Shown here: in pieces, positions 58,327 to 64,000 of the stretch
Layout of the letters: each line of letters starts with the position of its first letter
Numbering within the stretch: position 1 is the stretch's first letter
DNA from: Woeseia sp034521225
GTDB taxonomy: Bacteria > Pseudomonadota > Gammaproteobacteria > Steroidobacterales > Woeseiaceae
Length of the DNA stretch: 64,000 bases
Assembly: GCA_034521225.1 (NCBI GenBank)
Contig: JAXHMR010000022.1
Coordinates: 1 to 64,000, forward strand
Direction: 5' to 3'
Translations under genes and position numbers: made by a program
Notes under the pieces: model-generated
Told to the model about the DNA's origin: nothing
The model's input: the letters and a program-made list of their open reading frames with translations, nothing else
Database searches by the model: none

Positions 58327-59659
58327 TCACGCTGTTTTTTCAAGGCAGGCAAAATAGAATCCATCCAGGCGCGCCGTCCCCGGCAGCACCTGGTAACCGG
58401 GGTTGCTGCGGCACATTAGAGCGCGGATGTTGTTATTTGGCAACACATTATCCTCTCGCGCATCCGCGTGCGTGTCGAGAAAGCGACGCACGACATCATC
58501 GTTCTCCTCTGCAAATACGGAGCAGGTGACGTACAGCAATCGCCCTCCCGGTGACAGCAGTGGCCACAACGCCTCCAGCAGGCGTAGTTGCGACGCCGCC
58601 AACGCGCCGATATCGGCGTCGCGCCGCAGCAGCCGAATGTCGGGATGCCGGCGGATGACACCGCTGCCCGAGCACGGTGCATCGACAAGAATCCTGTCGA
58701 AGGTGGCGCCGTTCCACCACTGCTTCGGATTGGATGCGTCAGCCGCATGAACGGTTGCCTTGAGTCCGAGACGATCCACCGTTTGCTGTACTTTTTCGAG
58801 CCGCCCCGGATCGTTGTCAATGGCGCTTAGAACCGCGTCCGGCGCCGCCAGTTCCAGCAAATGCCCGGTTTTTCCGCCGGGCGCCGCGCACGCGTCAAGG
58901 ATGCGGCTGCCGCCGCCCGCCAATAGCCACGGGGCGGCAAGCTGCGCCGCACCGTCCTGTACCAGACTCTGGCCCGTCGTCGAAACCCGGGAGCTCGGTG
59001 ACCGCACGTGGCGTCGCCGAGACACAACGCCGCATCGAGTCCGTCTTCCGTCGTCGCGACGGGCCCCTCGACGGCCTCCCCCGACAGCTCCCGAAGGTAG
59101 TCATCGCGGCTGCCGCGCCGCAAATTGACGCGCAGCCACATCGGCGCGCGCTCGTCGTTTGCCGCAACGATTCTCTGCCAGTGTGACGGCCAGTCGTGCT
59201 GCAAGCGCCGCAGCATCCAGCCAGGGTGATTGAAGCGCACTTCATCCGTGGCATCGACAGCCGGCTGCTCGCGCAATGAGCGCCGCAATACCGCATTGAC
59301 CAGCGAGGCATGCTGCGGCCGGCGCAGTATCCGGGCCGCGTCTACCGTCAGCGTCACGGCGGCATGCGTTGCTACGCGCGTATCGCCGAGCTGCAACAGC
59401 CCGATCGCCAGCAGCGACTCGATGATCTGTCCCGGGTCTTAAGCGGTCGCGACAGGAGCGACGCAACCTGTGCGCGCAGCGGCCAGTGCCGGCGCACCGT
59501 TTCATAGCTTAAGAAACGCAGTAACGACCTGTCGCTCTCCGCGACCGCGCCCTCGGCGTCCGCCAGCGCGGCATCGAGCGAGCGGCCGCTAATGGCAACG
59601 GCATGCACGGCCCTGGCCGCCTCGGCGCGGACACGGGCGCCCGTATGACCGGCCGCCAT
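58327..59659 (-). CDS. rsmB: 16S rRNA m5C967 methyltransferase (two frameshifts)
   Basis: About 443 residues. The NusB-like RNA-binding N-terminus (RAEAARAVHAVAISGRSLDA) starts at 59659. A frameshift near 59440 joins LLQLGDTRVATHAAVTLTVD and WMLRRLQHDWPSHWQRI. A second, near 59000, leads to the catalytic domain: ILDACAAPGGKTGHLLELA (SAM binding), ILVDAPCSGSGVIRRHPDIR and LLYVTCSVFAEEN. The two catalytic cysteines are the Cys of APCSG and of VTCSV. Start shares one base with the fmt stop (TGATG). Confidence 0.92.
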
Positions 59660-60602
59660 CAGGGTGCCATCGTGATGAGCGTGCGCCCCGAAAGCGGCAT
59701 CTGGGCCGCGAGCTCAGCCGCCCGGATGCGGCGCTTGCCCGGCCGCTGCACTTCCAGCAGCCGTAGCGCGTCGCCACCGCACGCGATATCGATACCGTGC
59801 CTGCCCGCGCTCAGCACATGCCCGGGTATATCCCCGTCGCAGCGCCTGATGCTGGCGCGCCAGCACTTGATCGTTTCACCGTCTATATCGAATCGCGCGC
59901 CGGGCACCGGATTGAAGGCCCGCACCTGGCGCTCGAGCGCCGCGGCCGGCCGGGCCCAATTCAGCACGGCGTCCGCGGGAGAAAACTTGCCGGCATGCGT
60001 TACTCGTGCGGCATCCTGTGCGACGGCCTCGAGCCGCCCTGCGAGCAGATCAGGAAGCTGTTCGCACAGCAGCGATGCAGCAGGTCCGCCAGCCGGTCGT
60101 GCAGGTCGCCGGCGGTCTCTGTGGCGCCAATGCGGATCGCTCGCCGCGCATAGACAGGACCGCTGTCGAGACCGGCTTCCATCCGCATCAGGCTGATGCC
60201 GGTCTCGGCATCGCCTGAAAGCAGGGCGGCCTGTATCGGCGCCGCACCACGCCAGCGCGGCAACAATGACGCGTGCACGTTGACAGAGCCGCGACGCGGA
60301 ATGTCGAGCACCGCCTGCGGCAGCAGCAAGCCGTACGCCGCGACGATAATCAGGTCCGGCTCAAATGCCGCAATTTCTGCCTGCACATCAGCATCACGCA
60401 ATGTGGCCGGTTGCCGGACGGGGATAGCTTCGCTCTGTGCACGCGCCTTGACCGGGCCGGGCGCCATCACGCGACCCCGACCGGCCGGCCGGTCCGGCTG
60501 CGTGTAGACGGCAAGCGGTCGCACGCCCGCTGCCAGCAGGGCATCGAGCGACGCCAGCGCGAACGCCGGCGTGCCGGCAAACAGCACGCGCGCTTTGGTC
60601 AT
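59659..60602 (-). CDS. fmt: Methionyl-tRNA formyltransferase (one frameshift)
   Basis: About 314 residues. Adds a formyl group to initiator Met-tRNA. N-terminus VLFAGTPAFALASLDALLAA. The folate/catalytic motif is SVNVHASLLPRWRGAAPIQA (Asn-x-His-x-S-L-L-P), then GISLMRMEAGLDSGPVYARR with the catalytic Asp. A frameshift near 60000-60020 joins the C-terminal OB domain (LERQVRAFNPVPGARFDIDG, then LRLLEVQRPGKRRI). The gene follows def by 31 bases. Confidence 0.93.
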
Positions 60603-60633
60603 CGGTTTACTCTGGCGCGCCCGCGGACCGGGC

Positions 60634-61155
60634 TCAGAGAACGGCCGCGGGGGCCGGTTGCTGGCGGCGATCCTTTTCGAGCCGGCGGCGGATACGCTGC
60701 CGCTTGGCCTCGGACAGGTAATCGACAAACAGCTTGCCGTCCAGGTGATCAATCTCGTGCTGGACGCATACGGCCAGCAGGCCGTCCATTTCCTGCTCCT
60801 GCTCAATACCGTCCTGGTCAAGGAAACTGACGCGGATGTGTCCGGCGCGCTCGACCTCTTCAAAGTACCCCGGTACTGAAAGGCAGCCTTCCTCGGTAAG
60901 GGCCACGCCGTCTTTCTCGAGGATAACGGGATTAATCAGGACATGCCGGTCATTCTTCTCCGCCGACACGTCGGCGACGAGCAGACGCTGGTGCACGTCG
61001 ACCTGTGTTGCCGCCAGTCCGATACCGGGTGCGTCGTACATGGTCTCGAACATGTCGTCGACCAGGGCGCGCAAATGCTCGTCCACGGTGTCGACGGGCA
61101 GCGCCTTTTTACGCAGCCTCGGGTCCGGAAATTCAAGAATTCTCAGTTTCGCCAT
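60634..61155 (-). CDS. def: Peptide deformylase
   Basis: 173 residues, intact. Removes the formyl group from new proteins. All three motifs are present: GIGLAATQVDVHQ (motif 1), EEGCLSVPGYFE (motif 2, Cys ligand) and CVQHEIDHLDGKLFVDYLSE (motif 3, HExxH). First gene of the def-fmt-rsmB operon on the minus strand, divergent from the LysM gene. Confidence 0.96.
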   Translation of the reverse strand: MAKLRILEFPDPRLRKKALPVDTVDEHLRALVDDMFETMYDAPGIGLAATQVDVHQRLLVADVSAEKNDRHVLINPVILEKDGVALTEEGCLSVPGYFEEVERAGHIRVSFLDQDGIEQEQEMDGLLAVCVQHEIDHLDGKLFVDYLSEAKRQRIRRRLEKDRRQQPAPAAVL

Positions 61156-61205
61156 AATGCTTCTGTCAAAACTCGCGTGAGTTACTACAAACGCCCGCTA
61201 AATTT

Positions 61206-61235
61206 TTGACTTTATTGAATAAGATAGCGGACAAT
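61206..61235 (+). promoter_or_regulatory. Candidate sigma-70 promoter for the LysM gene
   Basis: TTGACT at 61206-61211 and GACAAT at 61230-61235, spacing 18, point toward the LysM gene and leave a leader of about 115 bases. The -35 box matches 5 of 6 and the -10 box 4 of 6. The surrounding 61190-61225 is the most AT-rich stretch nearby. Confidence 0.35.
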
Positions 61236-61359
61236 GCCGCTCGGAATCCACGTTGCCAAGCATCTGCGCGGGGCGGAATTGTGACGCGTTTGGCAGCTAG
61301 ATAGGCGCCAACACGACATATTACACCAGTGCCTGCCCCGTGGCAGGCCTCTTTCCACC

Positions 61360-62607
61360 ATGGAGCAGCCGTTGATTATGTGCCCCGTCAAAATCCGCAT
61401 CAATACCAGAGCCCCTGTGTTCGCCACGGCACTGGCAGTGCTGCTCGCCGGTTGCTCCCTGAATCCATTCTCGAGCGACGACGGTAACGCCACTGGCGTT
61501 ACGCCTGCCAGCCAGCCTGAAAGCCGCCCGACGTCGATTACCGGGTCCAGCCAGCGCCAGACACAGCCGGCCTATACGCCGCCGCCTGCCCGGCAGCAGC
61601 TGACGCCGATCCCGCTGGCCGAGGGGCATCCCGACGAATACGTCGTCCAGCGCGGCGACACGCTGTGGGACATCGCCGCGACTTTCCTCAAGGATCCCTG
61701 GTATTGGCCCGAAGTCTGGTATGTCAACCCCCAGGTCGAGAACCCGCACCTTATTTATCCCGGTGATGTTCTGGCACTCGTCATGATCGACGGGCAGCCG
61801 CGCATTACGACCGTCAGCGGGTCCGCGTATCGCCTGTCGCCGCAGGCACGCATCACGCCGCTCGACGAGGCGATTACCAGTATCCCCTATGACCAGATTG
61901 CCGCCTTCCTGTCGCGGGGCCTGGTGCTGGAACGTTCGCAGATCAAGCAGCTGCCGTACGTGCTGTCGACACGCGGTGACCACCTGATTGCCGCGGCCGG
62001 CAACGATATCTATGTGCGCGGCGGCGACCCTGCACCGGCCGGCACGCAATACAGCGTCGTGCATATCGGCGATGAACTGCGTGATCCGGATGACGGCAGC
62101 CTTGTCGGCTACCAGGGCATTTACGTCGGCGAGGGCTCGTTGACACGGGGCGGCGACCCGGCAACGCTCGCATTGACTGATTCCAACCGGGAAACACGGG
62201 CCGGTGACCGGCTCTTGCCGGAAAGCGTGGACATCCCGCTCAATTTCTTCCCTAAAGCACCGGATAGTCCGATCGACGGCCGGATTATCTCCGTGGTAGA
62301 TGGTGTAGCGCTGATTGGACAATACCAGGTTATCGTCATGAACCGCGGGGCCCGTGACGGACTGGCGCCCGGCGATATACTGACGGTGTTCCAGGCGGGC
62401 GAGGTCATACGGGACCGCTTCGCCAATGGCGGCGGCCTGTCCGGTGGCCTGATGAGCCGCATGGGCGGCGGCGAGAAGGTTACGCTGCCCGACGAACAGG
62501 CCGGCACGGTGATGGTGTTCAAGGTATATGACCGCATCGCCTATGGGCTGGTGATGGAAGCCACCAGCGACATACACATACTCGACGCCGTACGCAGCCC
62601 CGAGTAA
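61360..62607 (+). CDS. LysM-domain lipoprotein
   Basis: 415 residues; a start at ATG 61378 is also possible. Lipobox LLAGC (Cys 32), a proline/glutamine-rich linker and one LysM domain at about residues 93-140 (EYVVQRGDTLWDIAATFLKD, then WYVNPQVENPHLIYPGDVL), which binds peptidoglycan. The long C-terminal region (DEAITSIPYDQIAAFLSRGL, then IIVMN-like strands) is a conserved domain of unknown function found in the gene between def and dprA in many gammaproteobacteria. Terminator follows. Confidence 0.85.
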   Translation: MEQPLIMCPVKIRINTRAPVFATALAVLLAGCSLNPFSSDDGNATGVTPASQPESRPTSITGSSQRQTQPAYTPPPARQQLTPIPLAEGHPDEYVVQRGDTLWDIAATFLKDPWYWPEVWYVNPQVENPHLIYPGDVLALVMIDGQPRITTVSGSAYRLSPQARITPLDEAITSIPYDQIAAFLSRGLVLERSQIKQLPYVLSTRGDHLIAAAGNDIYVRGGDPAPAGTQYSVVHIGDELRDPDDGSLVGYQGIYVGEGSLTRGGDPATLALTDSNRETRAGDRLLPESVDIPLNFFPKAPDSPIDGRIISVVDGVALIGQYQVIVMNRGARDGLAPGDILTVFQAGEVIRDRFANGGGLSGGLMSRMGGGEKVTLPDEQAGTVMVFKVYDRIAYGLVMEATSDIHILDAVRSPE

Positions 62608-62620
62608 CAGCGCTTAAGGC

Positions 62621-62657
62621 AAACGGGCCGGCGCTCATCCAGGGCGCCGGCCCGTTT
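62621..62657. terminator. Strong terminator hairpin after the LysM gene
   Basis: A perfect 14-base stem, AAACGGGCCGGCGC (62621-62634) with GCGCCGGCCCGTTT (62644-62657) and a 9-base loop, ending in four T. It lies 14 bases after the stop and upstream of dprA. Confidence 0.8.
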
Positions 62658-62698
62658 TGCATGCGGCCCCCGGGTCGCGGCCTTAAGGGGACTGACAC

Positions 62699-63805
62699 TT
62701 GCCCGATGACCTGACAGCGTGGCTTGCGCTCGGACACGCCCGCATCAGCGGCACTCACCTCGACGCCCTGCTCGAGCGCTTCGGCAGCGCCGACAATATC
62801 GTGCGGCAGCAGGCTTCGGCCCTGATCGGCAGCGGCCTGACCGAACGCATGGCCTCAGCCGTTCATTCGCCGGACGACGCCTGGATCAGGACGGCCCTCG
62901 AATGGCAGGAGCAGCCGGGCAATCACCTCGTGTCCGCCGCCTCTCGGCATTACCCGGAACTGCTGCGCCAGACACGCGATTATCCGGCGCTCCTGTACGT
63001 CAAGGGCGATCCGGACGCACTTCACCTGCCGACGCTGGCACTCGTGGGCAGCCGCAACCCGACACGCAGCGGCGCGGAAACCGCGGAACAGTTTGCACGG
63101 CATCTCGGTGCGAGCGGCTTTTGCATCGTCAGCGGCCTCGCGCAGGGCATCGACAGCGCCGCGCACCGCGGTGCTCTGGCCGGCAAGGCAAAGACCGTCG
63201 CGGTACTCGGGCACGGTATCGATCGCGTCTATCCGGCGGTGAATCGCGACCTCGCGCATCGCATCGCCGCCGACGGCGCACTGGTCAGCGAATATCCGCT
63301 CGGCGTCACGCCGCGCCGTGAGCACTTTCCGGAACGCAACCGGATTATCAGCGGCCTCAGTCTTGGCACACTCGTCGTCGAAGCGGCCTGGCGCAGCGGC
63401 TCGCTGATTACTGCCCGGCTCGCGTCGGAGCAGGGCCGCGAAGTGTTTGCGATACCGGGCTCGATACACAATCCGCTGGCCCGCGGCTGCCACCGGCTGA
63501 TACGTGAAGGCGCGAAACTGGTCGAAAGCGCGAGCGATATCATTGACGAGCTGGCGCCGCTGGTTGGCCACCTGATGCAACATAACGATGATGCGGAAAT
63601 GCCCGCAAATAGCGTAAAACATCGCGATGAGCACTATGAAGCGCTGCTCGCAGCGCTCGGTTACGACCCGGCAAGTGCCGACGAACTGGCCGCGAAATGC
63701 GCATTGACGATCGATCAGGTTTCCTCCATGCTTCTGATACTGGAGCTCGAGGGCGAAGTGGAGCTGTTGCACGGCGGCAAGTACTCGAGATTACGGACGC
63801 AGTAA
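62699..63805 (+). CDS. dprA: DNA-processing protein DprA
   Basis: 368 residues, intact. Protects incoming single-stranded DNA and loads RecA during transformation. TTG start at 62699 with AAGGGG 10 bases upstream. N-terminal SAM-like helices, then the Rossmann-like DprA core: LALVGSRNPTRSGAETAEQF, CIVSGLAQGIDSAAHRGALA, AVLGHGIDRVYPAVNR, FPERNRIISGLSLGTLVVEA and GREVFAIPGSIHNPLARG. A C-terminal winged-helix (LAAKCALTIDQVSSMLLILE) completes the standard architecture. Confidence 0.95.
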   Translation: MPDDLTAWLALGHARISGTHLDALLERFGSADNIVRQQASALIGSGLTERMASAVHSPDDAWIRTALEWQEQPGNHLVSAASRHYPELLRQTRDYPALLYVKGDPDALHLPTLALVGSRNPTRSGAETAEQFARHLGASGFCIVSGLAQGIDSAAHRGALAGKAKTVAVLGHGIDRVYPAVNRDLAHRIAADGALVSEYPLGVTPRREHFPERNRIISGLSLGTLVVEAAWRSGSLITARLASEQGREVFAIPGSIHNPLARGCHRLIREGAKLVESASDIIDELAPLVGHLMQHNDDAEMPANSVKHRDEHYEALLAALGYDPASADELAAKCALTIDQVSSMLLILELEGEVELLHGGKYSRLRTQ

Positions 63806-63831
63806 TGCGCAATGAAGGAGCCGCTCCAGGC

Positions 63832-64000
63832 ATGAAAGAAAACGTACTCGACGTGTTGATGTACCTGTTCGAGACTTACATCGACGCGGAGGAGGAGCCG
63901 GAGCCGGACCAGAACGAACTGCGCGGTGAGCTGCTCCGGGCCGGCTTTGGCAATACCGAGATCGAGCGTGCGCTCGACTGGCTGGATGGCCTCGCCGATA
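63832..64000 (+). CDS. smg: Smg/DUF494 family protein (5' part; runs off the window)
   Basis: Starts at the ATG at 63832 (MKENVLDVLMYLFETYIDAE) and continues open to the end of the window, 56 residues. The sequence and position directly after dprA match Smg, a small acidic helical protein of unknown function conserved in this cluster. Confidence 0.88.
   Translation, partial: MKENVLDVLMYLFETYIDAEEEPEPDQNELRGELLRAGFGNTEIERALDWLDGLAD

Noticed and set aside
1..64000. tRNA and rRNA genes
   Set aside because: No tRNA-like cloverleaf with a T-loop GGTTCRA motif or rRNA segment was recognised by eye; a covariance search would be needed to be sure.

Overview
The window reads as chromosomal DNA of a high-GC gammaproteobacterium. 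The evidence is the gene order at the right end (ntrX-ntrY-DUF4390-rsmB-fmt-def, then divergent lysM-dprA-smg), the ftsE-ftsX ... rpoH axis at the left end, a three-subunit proton-translocating transhydrogenase, and gltBD. A marine, Woeseia/Chromatiales-like lineage fits the protein flavour, including a PdsR/PdsS-type two-component pair and an EncFtn-type ferritin. That placement is inference.

Layout. 1-1.7 kb: ftsE and ftsX, both broken by frameshifts. 1.7-8.8 kb: accessory genes lying between ftsX and rpoH, namely a GcvT/DmdA-like protein, a DUF2306 membrane protein, a NarL-type two-component pair, a small membrane protein, an SDR, DUF1428 and a Gfo/Idh oxidoreductase. 9-10 kb: rpoH behind a perfect CIRCE operator. 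10-16 kb: DUF3465, an OmpA lipoprotein, an Mpo1-like protein, a glutaryl-CoA dehydrogenase and two convergent MATE exporters whose tails overlap. 16-20.6 kb: Nudix, PdsR/PdsS-like signalling pair, encapsulated-ferritin-like protein and cytochrome b561. 20.7-21.4 kb: a coupled DUF4160 + HTH pair resembling a toxin-antitoxin module. 21.7-27.6 kb: gltD and gltB. 27.9-36.4 kb: two lipoproteins, DUF924, a third MATE, a thiolase, an AgcS symporter, hemH and a VOC protein. 36.4-38.1 kb: an IS4-family element and a long inverted repeat. 38.2-43.8 kb: fructosamine kinase, 5'-3' exonuclease, HNH nuclease and pntAA-pntAB-pntB. 44-45.8 kb: a tightly overlapping ECF sigma/membrane protein/small protein/DUF3106 operon. 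46-52 kb: priA, argS, a SPOR protein, CapA and the last residues of a TonB-dependent receptor. 52.1-54 kb: an MFS gene cut off by a Fic-family gene. 54.1-64 kb: the ntrXY to smg block.

About half of the recognisable genes, including essential ones (ftsE, rpoH, gltB, rsmB, fmt), carry one or more single-base frameshifts while protein similarity continues in another frame. The density is highest in the first 9 kb. Sequencing or assembly indels are the simplest explanation, so I give whole-gene coordinates across the shifts and note where they occur.

Points most worth following up: the CIRCE-rpoH arrangement; an EncFtn gene with no encapsulin shell gene beside it; PdsR/PdsS without a neighbouring sortase; the DUF4160/HTH pair; a GltB whose nucleophile position reads Ser instead of Cys; an NtrX with a degenerate AAA+ domain; a dispersed palindromic repeat family in three intergenic regions; and the Fic insertion flanked by a short direct repeat.
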